DNA of 64,000 nucleotides from Ancylobacter polymorphus (GCF_030813495.1 NZ_JAUSUI010000007.1:62001-126000); one strand, 5' to 3'. Counted from the stretch's first letter, positions 34,628-45,335 are shown. The notes: generated from the sequence alone by a model not told the origin. Made by a program: numbers and translations.

Positions 34628-35935
34628 GTGCCGGCAGAGGCCGCATTCCGTGGCCGAGGCGAGACCGAACCCGTGCCTGATGCCCTTTCCCCCGCTGCCG
34701 CCGCGACACCGGCCACTGTCCCCGATCCGGGGCCGGCGGCGCGCTCGCCTTTCGTGCGGCTGACCGAGCTGCTCGCCGATCTCGCCCCGGGAAAGCCGGC
34801 GCTGAGCCTGGCGGTCGGGGAGCCGCGCCACGCCATGCCCGGTTTCGTCGGCGAGGTGCTGGCTGGTCATCTCGACGGCTTCGGCCGCTATCCCGCCGGC
34901 AAGGGGCTGCCCGAGTTCCGCCGCGCCGCCGGCGACTGGTTCGCCCGCCGCTACGCGCTGGCCCGCGCGCCCGATCCGGAGCGCGAAGTCTTGGTGCTCA
35001 ACGGCTCGCGCGAGGGGCTGTTCTTCGCCGCGCTGATGGCGCGCCGGCTGCTCTCGCCGCAAAAGCGCGCCCGCATCGGCGCGGCCGAGCCCGCCGTGCT
35101 GCTGCCCAACCCGTTCTACGCCGCCTATGGCGCCGGAGCGGAAGCCGCCGGCTGCGCCAGCGTCGACCTGCCTTTGCCGGCGGCTGGCGGCTGGCTGCCG
35201 GACCTCGACGCTCTGACCCCGGAACTGCTCGACCGTTCGGTCGCGCTCTATTTCGCCTCCCCGGCCAATCCGCAGGGCACCATCGCGCCGCGCGCCTATC
35301 TTGAGCGGCTGGTGGCGCTGTGCCGGGCGCATGAGGTAATGATCTTCGCCGACGAGTGCTATTCCGAGATCTGGCTGGGCGAGGCACCGCCGACCGGCAT
35401 TCTGGAGGTGGCGGGGCCGGATTTCGCCGGCGTCGTCGCCTTCAATTCGCTGTCGAAGCGCTCCAGCCTGCCGGGGCTGCGCTGCGGCTTCTGCGCCGGC
35501 GAGGCACGCTTCATCGAGGCCTTCGCCGATTTCCGCAATGTCGCCGCGCCGCAGGTGCCCGAGCCGCTGCAATGGGTCGGCATCGCGGCGCTGTCCGACG
35601 AGGCGCATGTGGCGGCGAGCCGCGACCTCTACAGGGCGAAGTTCGACATCGCCGACGAGGTGCTGACCGGGCATTTCGACTATCAGCGGCCGGATGGCGG
35701 CTTTTTCCTGTGGCTGAACGTCGCCGGGCTGCGCACCGGGCGGCACAGCGCCGGCGAGGAAGCGGCGCGGCGTCTGTGGCAGCGTGAGGGGCTGCGCACC
35801 GTGCCGGGCGGCTATCTTTGCCGCGGCGACGCGCAGGGGCGCAATCCCGGCGCCGACTATCTGCGTATCGCGCTGGTGCAGGACCTTGAGACGACGCGGG
35901 AGGCGCTGCCGCGCCTTCTGGCCGGTCTGTCCTGA
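34628..35935 (+). CDS. Class I/II aminotransferase, DapC-like
   Basis: A 435-residue PLP enzyme. Fold-type I features are visible: [12 protein letters not shown] near residue 60, the [11 protein letters not shown] motif, [10 protein letters not shown], and the PLP lysine in [17 protein letters not shown]. The closest functional group that I recognise is the DapC/succinyldiaminopimelate transaminase-like family, giving lysine and cell-wall precursor. lysA elsewhere in the window (40936) fits that but does not prove it. Two start choices exist, GTG at 34628 and GTG at 34673; the first 40 residues are Ala/Pro-rich and not conserved. The gene sits 47 bp ahead of ftsK, a conserved linkage. Confidence 0.85.
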   Translation: MPAEAAFRGRGETEPVPDALSPAAAATPATVPDPGPAARSPFVRLTELLADLAPGKPALSLAVGEPRHAMPGFVGEVLAGHLDGFGRYPAGKGLPEFRRAAGDWFARRYALARAPDPEREVLVLNGSREGLFFAALMARRLLSPQKRARIGAAEPAVLLPNPFYAAYGAGAEAAGCASVDLPLPAAGGWLPDLDALTPELLDRSVALYFASPANPQGTIAPRAYLERLVALCRAHEVMIFADECYSEIWLGEAPPTGILEVAGPDFAGVVAFNSLSKRSSLPGLRCGFCAGEARFIEAFADFRNVAAPQVPEPLQWVGIAALSDEAHVAASRDLYRAKFDIADEVLTGHFDYQRPDGGFFLWLNVAGLRTGRHSAGEEAARRLWQREGLRTVPGGYLCRGDAQGRNPGADYLRIALVQDLETTREALPRLLAGLS

Positions 35936-35982
35936 GCGGGGCGAGGCGTTTGGCGAGGCGGGGCAAGGAGACGGGGCGGGAC

Positions 35983-38631
35983 ATGGGGACGCAGACGACG
36001 ATGCGGACGCCTCGGCTGGAGGCCGCTCCGTCCCGTGCCGCCCGGCCGCGACCCCGGCCGGAGGGAACTGGCAAGGGCGGCGCTGGCCCACGGCCGCACC
36101 GGGCCGGGCAGAGCGCGCCGGGCGGCTTCCTGCCCGAGGAGGTGCGCGGCGCCCTTTCCCGCCGCACGGCAGAGCTGGTCGGCCTTGCCTGGCTGAGCCT
36201 GTGCGCGCTGATGCTGCTGGCGCTGGCGACCTGGTCGGCCGACGATCCCAGTCTCAGCCGTTCCAGCGCCGCCGCGCCGTCCAATCTGCTGAGCCTTCCC
36301 GGCGCGATCTTCGCCGATGTGATGATGCAGCTTTTCGGCGTCGCCGCCCTGGCGGTGGTGCTGCCCATGGGCATATGGGGCTGGCTGCTGCTGACCCATC
36401 GCCATCCCGGCCGGCTGCGGGCGCGGCTGATCGCCTTGGTGGCGGGCATCGTCTTCGCCTCCGGCTTCGCCGCCTGCCTGCCGCGTTTCGGCGGCTGGCC
36501 GCTGCCGAGCGGGCTCGGCGGCGTGCTGGGCGAATTCGTGCTTGCCGTGCCGGCGGCGTTGCGCGCAAGCTGGCTGACCAGCGCCGACTACGCCGTGGTC
36601 GGCATTGTCTGCCTCATCGGCGCCGCGCTCACCCTGCCGCTGGCGGTCGGGTTCGGGCTGCGAGCCGAGCCGGAGGAAGCGCTGGACGACCCGCGCCGCG
36701 CGCCCGCCAGCTTCGAGGATGACGAACCGGGCTGGCTCGCCTTCCTGCTCGGCATGATGACCCATGGCGTGCTGTCGCTGAAGGCGCGCTTCGCGCCCGG
36801 CGCCGCCCGCCGCCCGCGCCCCGCGCGCGGCCTCGCCGAACGACTGCGCGAAAGCGTCGGCTTCGGCGGCGCGGAGGAGGACGATCTCGCAGCCCTGCGC
36901 GCCGGCCGGCACGAGCCGAGCTTCGGCCGGCGCGAGACGTTCGACGAGGAGGAGGACGTCGCCGGCTTCGAGAGCGCCGATGACGACCTGCCCGACGCGC
37001 TGGACGAGGCCTTTGCCGCGCCCCCGCCGCCGCCGGTGCCGCGCGTCGCCAAGCGCCCGCCGCCGCTGCGCTCGATCCGGGGCGGGCGTGCCGCGCTGGA
37101 GGAGCAGCGCCGGCGCTACGCCATGCCGGGGCTCGACCTGCTGTCGCCGCCGCCGCCGCGCGGCGGCCCTGCCCTGTCACGCGAGGCGCTGGATCAGAAC
37201 GCGCGCGATCTCGAAGGCGTGCTCGACGATTTCGGCGTGCGCGGCGCCATCGTCAATGCCCGTCCCGGCCCGGTGGTGACGCTGTACGAGCTGGAGCCGG
37301 CGCCGGGGATCAAATCGAGCCGCGTCATCGGCCTTGCTGACGACATTGCCCGCTCGATGAGCGCGATCTCCGCGCGTGTGGCGGTCATTCCCGGCAAGAA
37401 CGCCATCGGCATCGAACTGCCCAACCCCAAGCGCGACAAGGTGCTGCTGCGCGAGATCCTCGTCGCCCGCGATTTCGGCGAGGCCGCGCACAAGCTCGCC
37501 ATCGCGCTCGGCAAGACCATTGGCGGCGAGCCGGTCATCGTCGATCTCGCCCGCATGCCGCATCTCCTGGTGGCCGGCACCACCGGTTCGGGCAAGTCGG
37601 TGGCGATCAACACGATGATCCTCAGCCTGCTCTTCCGCATGCGGCCGGAGCAGTGCCGGCTGATCATGATCGACCCGAAGATGCTGGAGCTGTCGATCTA
37701 TGACGGCATTCCCCATCTGCTGACCCCCGTGGTCACCGACCCGAAAAAGGCGGTGGTGGCGCTGAAATGGGCGGTGCGCGAGATGGAGGAGCGCTACCGC
37801 AAGATGTCGAAGGTCGGCGTGCGCAGCATTGACGGTTTCAATGCCCGCATCGCCGAGGCGCAGGCAAAGGGCGAGCAGATCGTGCGCACGGTGCAGACCG
37901 GCTTCGACAAGGAGACGGGCGAAGCCATCTATGAGCGCGAGGAGATGGACCTCTCGCCCATCCCCTATATCGTCGTCGTCGTCGACGAGATGGCCGATTT
38001 GATGATGGTGGCCGGCAAGGAGATCGAAGGCGCCATCCAGCGCCTCGCCCAGATGGCGCGCGCCGCCGGCATCCATCTCATCATGGCGACGCAGCGCCCC
38101 TCCGTGGATGTCATCACCGGCACCATCAAGGCCAATTTCCCGACCCGCATTTCCTTCCAGGTCACCTCGAAGATCGACTCACGCACCATTCTCGGCGAGA
38201 TGGGCGCCGAACAGCTGCTCGGCCAGGGCGACATGCTCTACATGGCCGGCGGCGGGCGCATTTCCCGCGTCCACGGCCCCTTCGTCTCCGACCAGGAGGT
38301 GGAGCGCGTGGTCGAGCACCTGAAGGCGCAAGGCTCGCCCGACTATCTCGACGAGGTGACGATCGACCTCGATGGCGAGGGCGAGGACGGCGCCGTGTTC
38401 GACAAGAGCGGCATGGGCGCGGAGGAAGGGGGCGATCTCTATTCCCAGGCGGTGGCGGTGGTGATGCGCGACAAGAAGTGCTCCACCTCCTATATCCAGC
38501 GCCGGCTGCAGATCGGCTATAACCGCGCCGCCTCGCTGGTCGAGCGCATGGAGCGCGAGGGGCTGGTCGGCCCGGCCAACCATGCCGGCAAGCGCGAAAT
38601 CCTCACCGAGGGCGGCGGAGAGGGCTATTGA
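35983..38631 (+). CDS. ftsK: DNA translocase FtsK
   Basis: An 882-residue septal DNA pump. Four membrane helices fill about residues 55-220, a Pro/Glu-rich linker of about 150 residues follows, then the alpha-beta motor (Walker A GTTGSGKS at residues 532-539, [11 protein letters not shown] as Walker B). The C-terminal gamma winged helix is [20 protein letters not shown] followed by [15 protein letters not shown]. It moves chromosome ends through the closing septum toward dif for XerCD resolution. The ATG at 35983 follows a purine-rich GGGGCGGGAC; a TTG at 35950 is in frame but less likely. Confidence 0.95.
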   Translation: MGTQTTMRTPRLEAAPSRAARPRPRPEGTGKGGAGPRPHRAGQSAPGGFLPEEVRGALSRRTAELVGLAWLSLCALMLLALATWSADDPSLSRSSAAAPSNLLSLPGAIFADVMMQLFGVAALAVVLPMGIWGWLLLTHRHPGRLRARLIALVAGIVFASGFAACLPRFGGWPLPSGLGGVLGEFVLAVPAALRASWLTSADYAVVGIVCLIGAALTLPLAVGFGLRAEPEEALDDPRRAPASFEDDEPGWLAFLLGMMTHGVLSLKARFAPGAARRPRPARGLAERLRESVGFGGAEEDDLAALRAGRHEPSFGRRETFDEEEDVAGFESADDDLPDALDEAFAAPPPPPVPRVAKRPPPLRSIRGGRAALEEQRRRYAMPGLDLLSPPPPRGGPALSREALDQNARDLEGVLDDFGVRGAIVNARPGPVVTLYELEPAPGIKSSRVIGLADDIARSMSAISARVAVIPGKNAIGIELPNPKRDKVLLREILVARDFGEAAHKLAIALGKTIGGEPVIVDLARMPHLLVAGTTGSGKSVAINTMILSLLFRMRPEQCRLIMIDPKMLELSIYDGIPHLLTPVVTDPKKAVVALKWAVREMEERYRKMSKVGVRSIDGFNARIAEAQAKGEQIVRTVQTGFDKETGEAIYEREEMDLSPIPYIVVVVDEMADLMMVAGKEIEGAIQRLAQMARAAGIHLIMATQRPSVDVITGTIKANFPTRISFQVTSKIDSRTILGEMGAEQLLGQGDMLYMAGGGRISRVHGPFVSDQEVERVVEHLKAQGSPDYLDEVTIDLDGEGEDGAVFDKSGMGAEEGGDLYSQAVAVVMRDKKCSTSYIQRRLQIGYNRAASLVERMEREGLVGPANHAGKREILTEGGGEGY

Positions 38632-38799
38632 GCCGATGACGGCCGCCGCTCCCGCACCTGTGTTTCCGCCCGTCGCTGACGCAGCGTCCGGGCCACAGGA
38701 TCGCCACAGCGGCGCGCTACCCGCAGCCCCGACACCGACATGCGCACGAGGCCCGCGCGTCCCGTGCCGCGCCCGACGTGCTCCAGCGAGATGTGCCCC

Positions 38800-39519
38800 A
38801 TGCGCTCCATGATCCGTATCTGCGCCGCCGCCCTGCTGCTCCTGCCGGCGGGCCTCGCCCTGGCGCAGGTGCCGCCGCCGCCCTTCGCGCCGGTGCCGCC
38901 GAAGAAGCCGGCGTCGATGCGCACCGCCCAGGCGGGTCCGGACGCGGCGGCGGGCGCAGATTCCGGCATCCAGGTCGCGGCGGTGGCCAACCAGCGCGCG
39001 GCGACGGAGACGGTCCAGCGCATCAACGACTATTTCAACAGTTTCAAGACGATGATCGGCGACTTCGTGCAGGTCGATCCCGACGGCACGCGTCAGCAGG
39101 GCCAGTTCTACATCCTCAAGCCCGGCCGGGTGCTGTTCGAATATGAGGCGCCGAGCCGGATCGAGCTGGTGGCGGACGGACGCTCGGTGGCGGTGCGCGA
39201 CAAAAGGTTGAAGACGCAGGACATCACCCCGCTCTCGGCGACGCCGCTGCGCTTCCTGCTGTCGGAGAACTTCAACCTCGCCCGCAACGCCAATGTCACC
39301 GGCGTCTATCAGGACGACATCTTCGCCACGGTCGTGATCGAGGAAAAGCAGCCCATGGTCGGCACCTACCGGCTGATGATCATGTTCGACGCCAAGACCA
39401 TGCAGCTCAAGCAGTGGACCGTCACCGACCCGCAGGGCTACGACACCACGGTCGCGGTGTCCAACCTCGACACCTCCCAGCGCCCGGACCCGATGATGTT
39501 CGTCATCAACCGGAATTGA
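38800..39519 (+). CDS. lolA: Outer-membrane lipoprotein carrier protein LolA
   Basis: A 239-residue periplasmic chaperone. The signal peptide (ICAAALLLLPAGLALAQ) is followed by a proline-rich linker (VPPPPFAPVPPKKP) and then the LolA half-barrel: INDYFNSFKTMIGDFVQVDP, QGQFYILKPGRVLFEYEAPS, ITPLSATPLRFLLSENFNLA and the end TTVAVSNLDTSQRPDPMMFV. It carries lipoproteins from LolCDE to the outer membrane. The ATG at 38800 was chosen because it starts the signal peptide; the frame is open to 38740. It follows ftsK by 168 bp, as in many alphaproteobacteria. Confidence 0.93.
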   Translation: MRSMIRICAAALLLLPAGLALAQVPPPPFAPVPPKKPASMRTAQAGPDAAAGADSGIQVAAVANQRAATETVQRINDYFNSFKTMIGDFVQVDPDGTRQQGQFYILKPGRVLFEYEAPSRIELVADGRSVAVRDKRLKTQDITPLSATPLRFLLSENFNLARNANVTGVYQDDIFATVVIEEKQPMVGTYRLMIMFDAKTMQLKQWTVTDPQGYDTTVAVSNLDTSQRPDPMMFVINRN

Positions 39520-39563
39520 CGGGAGGCGAGGCAGGGAGGCGGGGATAGCCGCACGCGCCTCCC

Positions 39564-39671
39564 TCATGCCCGGGCTTGACCCGGGCACCCAGGTGACTGA
39601 AGGCCGGGGCATCTATTCGCGATCAACGGCGCGCGGCAAGGCTGGGTCCCCGGGTCAAGCCCGGGGATGAG
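39564..39671. repeat. Inverted-repeat element, CCCGGGCTTGACCCGGG family, copy 2
   Basis: Outer arms TCATGCCCGGGCTTGACCCG and CGGGTCAAGCCCGGGGATGA face each other around a 55-bp core that is unlike the core of copy 1 (22885-22972). It lies between lolA and xthA. Each arm is itself a palindrome, so it could form two hairpins or one long stem in RNA. Confidence 0.78.
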
Positions 39672-39798
39672 GGGCGTGGAGGATGAGGAGGCGTGGGATA
39701 AGGGCGCGCGGCGGCGATGACGGTGCGGCGCCGTTCACCTTCGGCGGAACATGCTCTAGTGTCGCGCCGATTCCCGCCCCTCGACAGGTCTCCTCGCT

Positions 39799-40617
39799 TT
39801 GACGCTCTCCATCGCCACCTGGAACATCAATTCGGTGCGCCTGCGCATCGGGCTCGTCGCCAAGCTCGCCGAGGAACACCAGCCGGACGTCATCTGCCTG
39901 CAGGAGACCAAGACGCCGGATGACCGCTTCCCGCTGAAGGAGGCGGCAAAGTTCGGCTATCCCCACGCCGCCATCCATGGCCAGAAGGGCTATCATGGCG
40001 TCGCCATCCTCTCGAAGCGGCCCTTCGAAGATGTGAGCCGGCAAGGCTTCTGCGACATGGGCGATGCGCGGCATATTTCGGTGGTCCTCGGTCGCGAGGC
40101 CGGTCTTTCCGCGCCGCTGACCATCCATAATTTCTACATCCCCGCCGGCGGCGACATTCCCGACCCTGATGTGAACGAGAAGTTCCGCCACAAGCTCGCC
40201 TTCCTCGACGAGGCCACCGCCTGGGAGCACCTGCACCCGCAGGACCCCGCCGCGCGCTCGGTGCTGGTCGGCGATCTCAACATCGCGCCGCTGGAAGCGG
40301 ATGTGTGGAGCCACAAGCAGCTCATCGACGTGGTCAGCCACACGCCGATCGAGGTGGAGAAGCTGGAAAGGCTGCAGGCGGCGGGAAACTGGGTGGATGT
40401 GATGCGCAACTTCATCCCGCCGCAGGAGAAGCTCTTCACCTGGTGGAGCTACCGCGCCGCCGACTGGGCGGCTTCCAATCGCGGCCGCCGGCTCGACCAT
40501 GTGTGGGCGACCCCGGCGCTGGCGCCGACCGCCCGCGCGCTCACCGTGCTGCGCGAGGCGCGCGGCTGGGAGCGGCCTTCCGACCATGTGCCGGTGATCG
40601 CCACTTTTGACGCCTGA
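39799..40617 (+). CDS. xthA: Exodeoxyribonuclease III
   Basis: A 272-residue Mg-dependent nuclease of the AP-endonuclease family that cuts at abasic sites and trims 3' blocks in base-excision repair. Active-site residues are seen in CLQETKTPDD (Glu), YHGVAILSKR, VLVGDLNIAP (Asp, Asn), RRLDHVW and PSDHVPVIATFD (Asp-His). The start is TTG at 39799, giving LTLSIATWNINSVRLR read as Met, the exact family beginning; no ATG is available near it. Monocistronic as far as can be seen. Confidence 0.95.
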   Translation: MTLSIATWNINSVRLRIGLVAKLAEEHQPDVICLQETKTPDDRFPLKEAAKFGYPHAAIHGQKGYHGVAILSKRPFEDVSRQGFCDMGDARHISVVLGREAGLSAPLTIHNFYIPAGGDIPDPDVNEKFRHKLAFLDEATAWEHLHPQDPAARSVLVGDLNIAPLEADVWSHKQLIDVVSHTPIEVEKLERLQAAGNWVDVMRNFIPPQEKLFTWWSYRAADWAASNRGRRLDHVWATPALAPTARALTVLREARGWERPSDHVPVIATFDA

Positions 40618-40712
40618 CGGCGGCGACGAGCCTGCGCCGCGGGCCTCGCCTTTCCGCAAGCGGCGTTATAGGTTGCGCCTGAACCCGATCCGACCCAGCC
40701 GAGGAAGCCTCC

Positions 40713-40922
40713 TTGTCCCGCGCTCTCTCCCGCCTGTGCCGCACCTTCGCTCTTACGCTCGCGCTCGGTGGCGCGCTGGCGCTGGGCGGCTGCGGCGTGA
40801 AAGGCCCGCTGGAGCCGCCGCCCGGTTCGCCGCAGGCGCAGCCCGGCCCGGACGGCAAGGTGCCGAAAGATACCGGCCCGGTGAAGCCGAAACAGCCTTT
40901 CATCCTCGACGGCCTGCTCTGA
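40713..40922 (+). CDS. lptM: LptM-family small lipoprotein
   Basis: A 69-residue lipoprotein. The TTG start at 40713 leads into a signal peptide with lipobox LALGGCGVKGPLEPP (Cys at about residue 27), then a proline/glycine-rich tail KPKQPFILDGLL. This is the LptM (YifL) pattern: a small lipoprotein just upstream of lysA that helps the LptD lipopolysaccharide translocon mature. It is 13 bp from lysA. Too short for most gene finders, but signal, lipobox and neighbourhood agree. Confidence 0.88.
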   Translation: MSRALSRLCRTFALTLALGGALALGGCGVKGPLEPPPGSPQAQPGPDGKVPKDTGPVKPKQPFILDGLL

Positions 40923-40935
40923 CCACCGAAGCGCC

Positions 40936-42204
40936 ATGCACCATTTCGCCTATCGTGACGGCATCCTCCATGCGGAGGATGTGAGCCTTGTCGATATCGC
41001 CCGCGCGGTCGGCACGCCGTTCTATGCCTATTCCTCGGCGACGCTGGAACGGCACCACCGCGTGTTCACCGATGCCTTCGCCGATATGCGCACCACGCTG
41101 TGCTACGCGGTCAAGGCCAATTCCAACCAGGCGGTGATCCGCACCTTCGCCAAGCTCGGCGCGGGGGCGGACATCGTCTCGGGTGGTGAATTGAAGCGCG
41201 CGCTGGCGGCCGGGGTGGAGCCGCACAAGATCGTGTTCTCCGGCGTCGGCAAGACCCGCGAGGAAATGGCGGCGGCGCTCGATGCCGGGATCATGTGCTT
41301 CAATGTCGAGAGCGAGCCGGAACTGCTGACATTGTCCGAGGTGGCGGTGAGCCACGGGGTGGCGGCGCCGATCTCGATCCGCGTCAACCCGGATGTGGAT
41401 GCCAAGACCCACCACAAGATCTCCACCGGCAAGTCCGACAACAAGTTCGGCATTCCGGTGTCGCGGGCGCGCGAGGTCTATCGCCATGCGGCCGCCCTGC
41501 CGGGGCTGCGCATCACCGGCGTCGACATGCATATCGGCAGCCAGATCACCGATCTCGGCCCGTTCGACAACGCCACCGCGCTCCTGGTGGAACTCGCCCG
41601 CGACCTGATGGCCGAGGGGCATCCGCTCACCCATCTCGATCTCGGCGGCGGGCTCGGCGTGCCCTATGTCGCCGGCGAGGCGGAGCCGCCGCTGCCGTCG
41701 GCCTATGCGGCGCTGGTGAAGCGGCACACACATAATCTCGGGCTCGGCCTCGTCTTCGAGGTCGGGCGCATGCTGGTGGCCAATGCCGGCATCCTCGTCG
41801 CCCGCGTGCTCTATGTGAAGGAAGGCGAGGGCAAGCACTTCGTCATCGTCGACGCGGCGATGAACGATCTCATCCGCCCGACGCTCTACGACGCCCATCA
41901 CGAGATCTTGCCCGTGCGCGAGGCAAGGTCCGACGCGGGGCAGATGGTCGCGGATGTCGTGGGCCCCGTGTGCGAATCCGGCGATTTCCTGGCGCTGGGG
42001 CGGCACCTGCCGGGGCTGAAGGCGGGCGATCTCATCGCCGTCATGACCGCCGGCGCCTATGGCGCGGTGCAGGCCTCCACCTACAACACCCGCGCGCTGG
42101 TGCCGGAAGTGCTGGCGCGGGGCGGGGAATTCGCGATCGTGCGCCCGCGGGTCGAGGTGGACGAACTGATCGCGCTCGACCGGATTCCCGGCTGGCTGGC
42201 CTGA
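40936..42204 (+). CDS. lysA: Diaminopimelate decarboxylase
   Basis: A 422-residue PLP enzyme that makes L-lysine from meso-diaminopimelate. The PLP lysine is Lys60 in CYAVKANSN. HIGSQITDLGPF, LDLGGGLGVPY and the second active-site block GPVCESGDFLALGRHLP are all present, with NTRALVPEVLARGGEF near the end. It follows lptM by 13 bp, and a TIGR02302 gene follows after 128 bp. The order argH-lptM-lysA-TIGR02302 is common in this order; argH is not in the window upstream. Confidence 0.96.
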   Translation: MHHFAYRDGILHAEDVSLVDIARAVGTPFYAYSSATLERHHRVFTDAFADMRTTLCYAVKANSNQAVIRTFAKLGAGADIVSGGELKRALAAGVEPHKIVFSGVGKTREEMAAALDAGIMCFNVESEPELLTLSEVAVSHGVAAPISIRVNPDVDAKTHHKISTGKSDNKFGIPVSRAREVYRHAAALPGLRITGVDMHIGSQITDLGPFDNATALLVELARDLMAEGHPLTHLDLGGGLGVPYVAGEAEPPLPSAYAALVKRHTHNLGLGLVFEVGRMLVANAGILVARVLYVKEGEGKHFVIVDAAMNDLIRPTLYDAHHEILPVREARSDAGQMVADVVGPVCESGDFLALGRHLPGLKAGDLIAVMTAGAYGAVQASTYNTRALVPEVLARGGEFAIVRPRVEVDELIALDRIPGWLA

Positions 42205-42332
42205 AGGCGGCGGGCCTCCCGTCCATCGTGCCGCCGCTCCCGCTCACAAGGTGATGATGGGCTGAGCCTGCCCGTTCCGGCGGCAGGACTGGCGCGCCCG
42301 CCTCGCCATGTTAAGGTGACGCTGGGGCTGGT

Positions 42333-45194
42333 GTGGACCTGAGAGCGTCGGAGGTCGGCCGCGTGACGGCAACACCGGATGGAACGGAAGGCGAGGGCCG
42401 CCCGGCGGCGGAGGTGAACCCGCGTGCCGACAGGGCGCGGGCGGACGCCCGGCTGCAGGAATTTCGCGGGACCGAGCTCGGCGCTGCCGAGGCGCGCATG
42501 GGCGCGGCGCTGCGGCGGGCGCGCGGCGTGCTGCTGTGGGAGCGGGTCTGGCCGGCCATCGTCGCCTTTGCGGCGGCGCTCGGCGTGTTCCTCATCGCTT
42601 CCTGGCTCGGCCTGTGGCTCGCACTGCCGCCGCTCGGCCGCATCATCGGGCTCGGTCTCTTCGCCGCCCTGTTCGCCCTGGCGCTGGTGCCGGCGTTCCG
42701 CATTCGCCCGCCCTCTGCCGGCGAGGCGCTGTCGCGGCTCGACCGCGAGAGCCATCTGCCGCACCGACCGGCCACCGCACTGTCCGACCATCTCGCCTCC
42801 AAGCCCGACGACCCCGTCGGTGCCGCGCTGTGGCGGGCGCATCTGGCGCGGATGGCGGCGCAGATCGGCAGCCTGCGCGTCGGCATGCCCGCGCCGGGCG
42901 TCGCCGCCCGTGATGGGCGGGCGCTGCGGGCGCTGGTGCTGCTGGGCGTGATCGCCACCTTCTTCATGGTGCCGGGCGAGCATCTGCGCCGCATCGCCTC
43001 CGCCTTCGACTGGGCCGAGCTGGTGCCGCCCAAACCCTATCGCGTCGATGCCTGGGTGACGCCGCCCGGCTATACCGGCCGCGCGCCGATCCTGCTGCCG
43101 GGCTTGCGCTCGCAGGAGGTGGCGCAGGGTACGGCGGCCGCACTGCCGGATGCCGGCGCCACCTTTGAAGCGAGCGCGATGACCGTGCCGGCCGGCAGCG
43201 AGCTGGTGGTACGCATCATCGGCCTCGCCGATGCAAAGCTGGTGACGCAGGGCGGCCTCGCCGCCGCCGCGCCGAAGGAGGGCGAGGCGCCGGTGCCGAC
43301 GACGGGCGCGGCACCTTCGGCCTCCGCTCCTCCTTCCTCTGCCACCCCGACGGCGGCGGCTTCCGGCGACGAGCGGCGCTTCGTCATCGCCGCCGATGGC
43401 AGCGCCCGCATCGAGGCGCCGGACGGGCGCTTCGTCTCCTGGCATTTCCGCGCCCAGCCGGATGCGCCGCCGACCATCGAACTGACCAAGGAGCCGCAGG
43501 CCTCCGGCAACAACGCGCTGTCGCTGAGCTACAAGGCCGAGGATGATTACGGCATCGCCAGCGCCGAGGCGCGCTTCACCGCCCTGCCGCCGGCCCCGCC
43601 GCTGCACGGGCTGAAGAATGCGCCTGCGCCCGCGGCGCCACGCCCGCTGGTGGACGCGCCGAATTTCCCGCTGCCGCTGGTCGGCGGCCGCTCCCGCGCG
43701 GCGACCGGGCAGACCACCAAGGACTTCACCGAGAATCCCTGGGCCGGCACGAAGGTGGAAATGGTGCTGGTGGCGCGCGACCAGGCCGGCAATGTCGGCC
43801 AGTCCAAGCCGCGCAGCTTCATCCTGCCGCAGCGCGGCTTCTCCAACCCGCTGGCGCGGGCGCTGATCGAGGAACGGCGGCTGCTGGCGCTCGACGCCAA
43901 TGAGCGCGAGCGGGTGCAGGCGGCGCTCGACGCGCTTGCCATCGCGCCGGAAGTGTTCACGCCGGAACCCTCGCATTATATGGGCCTGCGCACCGCCTAT
44001 TTCCGTCTCGCCAATGCCCGCAGCGACGAGGATCTGCGTGGCGTGGTCGACTATCTCTGGGAAGTCGCGGTCCGCATCGAGGATGGCGACCTCTCCGATG
44101 TCGAGAAGCGGCTGCGCGACGCGCAGCAGGCCTTGCAGAACGCGCTGGAGAACAACGCCTCCGACGAGGAGATCGCGCGGCTGACGCAGGAACTGCGCGA
44201 TGCCATGAACGAGTTCATGAAGGCGCTCGCCGAGGAGGCGCAGCGCAACCCGAACCGCGCCGACAACCAGCCGATGGACCCCAACACCCGCACGGTCCGT
44301 CCGCAGGATCTGCAGAAGATGCTCGACCGCATCGAGGACATGGCGAAGAACGGCGCCCGCGACGCGGCCAAGCAGATGCTTAGCGAGTTGCAGAACATGC
44401 TGAACGGCCTGCAAGCCGGGCGGCAGCAGCAGCGCCAGCAGCAGGGGCAGAGCCAGATGTCCCAGTCCATGGATCAGCTCGGCGACATGATCCGCCGCCA
44501 GCAGCAGCTGCGCGACCGCACCTTCAAGGAAGGGCGCGACGGCCAGCAGGACCAGGCGTTCAACGAGTTGAAGCAGAACCAGGAGCAGTTGCGCGAGCAG
44601 CTGCGCCAGCTGCGCGAGAAGATGCAGCAGGCCATGCGCGACCGGGGCCAGCAGGGCCAGCAAGGGGAAGGCCAGCAGGGTCAGGGCCAGCAAGGTCCGC
44701 AGCAGGGCCAGGACGGCGAAGGCCAGCCGGGGCAGGGTCAACAGGGCCAGCAAGGCCAGCAGGGACGCGGCCAGGGTCAAGGGCAGGGCATGCCGGGCGA
44801 GAGCGGCCTCGGCCAGGCCGAACAGGCGATGCGCGAGGCCGAACAGGCGCTGGGCGAGGGTGACGGCACCGGCGCGGTGGACGCCCAGAGCGAGGCGCTA
44901 CAGGCGCTGCGCCGAGGCGCCCAGCAGATGGCCGAGGCGATGCAGCAACAGCAGGGCGGTCCCGGCGGCGAGGGGCCGGGCGGCCCCTCCGGCCAGACCG
45001 CCGAGCGCACCGACCCGCTCGGCCGGCCGATGCGCTCGCGCGACTATGGCGACGACAACACGGTGAAGGTGCCGGAAGAGATCGACATGCAGCGCGCCCG
45101 CCGCGTGCTGGAGGAACTGCGCCGTCGCTTCGGCGAGCCCGACCGCCCGCGCCTCGAACTCGACTATCTCGAAAGGCTCCTGCGCGACTTCTGA
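42333..45194 (+). CDS. TIGR02302 family (DUF4175) membrane protein
   Basis: A 953-residue protein of unknown function, conserved in Hyphomicrobiales. Three N-terminal hydrophobic helices (VWPAIVAFAAALGVFLIASW, IIGLGLFAALFALALVPAF and a third near residue 195) are followed by a large periplasmic region with PYRVDAWVTPPGYTGRAP and FSNPLARALIEERRLLA. Long coiled coils (about 600-780) and a Gln/Gly low-complexity stretch come next (about 770-820). The C-terminus LDYLERLLRDF is typical. The start is a GTG at 42333. It may relate to the envelope, given lysA and ftsEX close by, but that is context only. Confidence 0.9.
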   Translation: MDLRASEVGRVTATPDGTEGEGRPAAEVNPRADRARADARLQEFRGTELGAAEARMGAALRRARGVLLWERVWPAIVAFAAALGVFLIASWLGLWLALPPLGRIIGLGLFAALFALALVPAFRIRPPSAGEALSRLDRESHLPHRPATALSDHLASKPDDPVGAALWRAHLARMAAQIGSLRVGMPAPGVAARDGRALRALVLLGVIATFFMVPGEHLRRIASAFDWAELVPPKPYRVDAWVTPPGYTGRAPILLPGLRSQEVAQGTAAALPDAGATFEASAMTVPAGSELVVRIIGLADAKLVTQGGLAAAAPKEGEAPVPTTGAAPSASAPPSSATPTAAASGDERRFVIAADGSARIEAPDGRFVSWHFRAQPDAPPTIELTKEPQASGNNALSLSYKAEDDYGIASAEARFTALPPAPPLHGLKNAPAPAAPRPLVDAPNFPLPLVGGRSRAATGQTTKDFTENPWAGTKVEMVLVARDQAGNVGQSKPRSFILPQRGFSNPLARALIEERRLLALDANERERVQAALDALAIAPEVFTPEPSHYMGLRTAYFRLANARSDEDLRGVVDYLWEVAVRIEDGDLSDVEKRLRDAQQALQNALENNASDEEIARLTQELRDAMNEFMKALAEEAQRNPNRADNQPMDPNTRTVRPQDLQKMLDRIEDMAKNGARDAAKQMLSELQNMLNGLQAGRQQQRQQQGQSQMSQSMDQLGDMIRRQQQLRDRTFKEGRDGQQDQAFNELKQNQEQLREQLRQLREKMQQAMRDRGQQGQQGEGQQGQGQQGPQQGQDGEGQPGQGQQGQQGQQGRGQGQGQGMPGESGLGQAEQAMREAEQALGEGDGTGAVDAQSEALQALRRGAQQMAEAMQQQQGGPGGEGPGGPSGQTAERTDPLGRPMRSRDYGDDNTVKVPEEIDMQRARRVLEELRRRFGEPDRPRLELDYLERLLRDF
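44640..44790 (+). repeat. Gln/Gly low-complexity coding repeat
   Basis: Irregular repeats of CAGCAGGGCCAG and CAAGGCCAG encode a run of QQGQ and GQGQ units inside the TIGR02302 protein. The length is likely variable between strains by replication slippage. The repeat is on the coding strand and keeps the frame. Confidence 0.8.
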
Positions 45195-45202
45195 GGTCCG
45201 TC

Positions 45203-45309
45203 CGTCATCCCGGAACGGCCGCAGGCCGTATCCGGGAGCGGCTGCCGATGCTGGTAAGCTGGCTCGGCAGGCGATCCCGGCTCTCCGCTTCGCTGCGGCC
45301 GGGATGACG
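45203..45309. repeat. Inverted-repeat element, CGTCATCCCGG family, copy 1
   Basis: Outer ends CGTCATCCCGG (45203-45213) and CCGGGATGACG (45299-45309) are exact inverted repeats around an 85-bp core containing CGGCCGCAGGCCG. It lies between the convergent TIGR02302 and hpt genes. A half-length relative is at 50880-50915. No open frame. Confidence 0.8.
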
Positions 45310-45335
45310 TCGGGAAATGCGTGCCGCCGCCGCCG

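Noticed and set aside
44640-44790. CRISPR-like or minisatellite array
   Set aside because: The repeats are irregular, in frame and code for a Gln/Gly tract of the TIGR02302 protein; there are no spacers.
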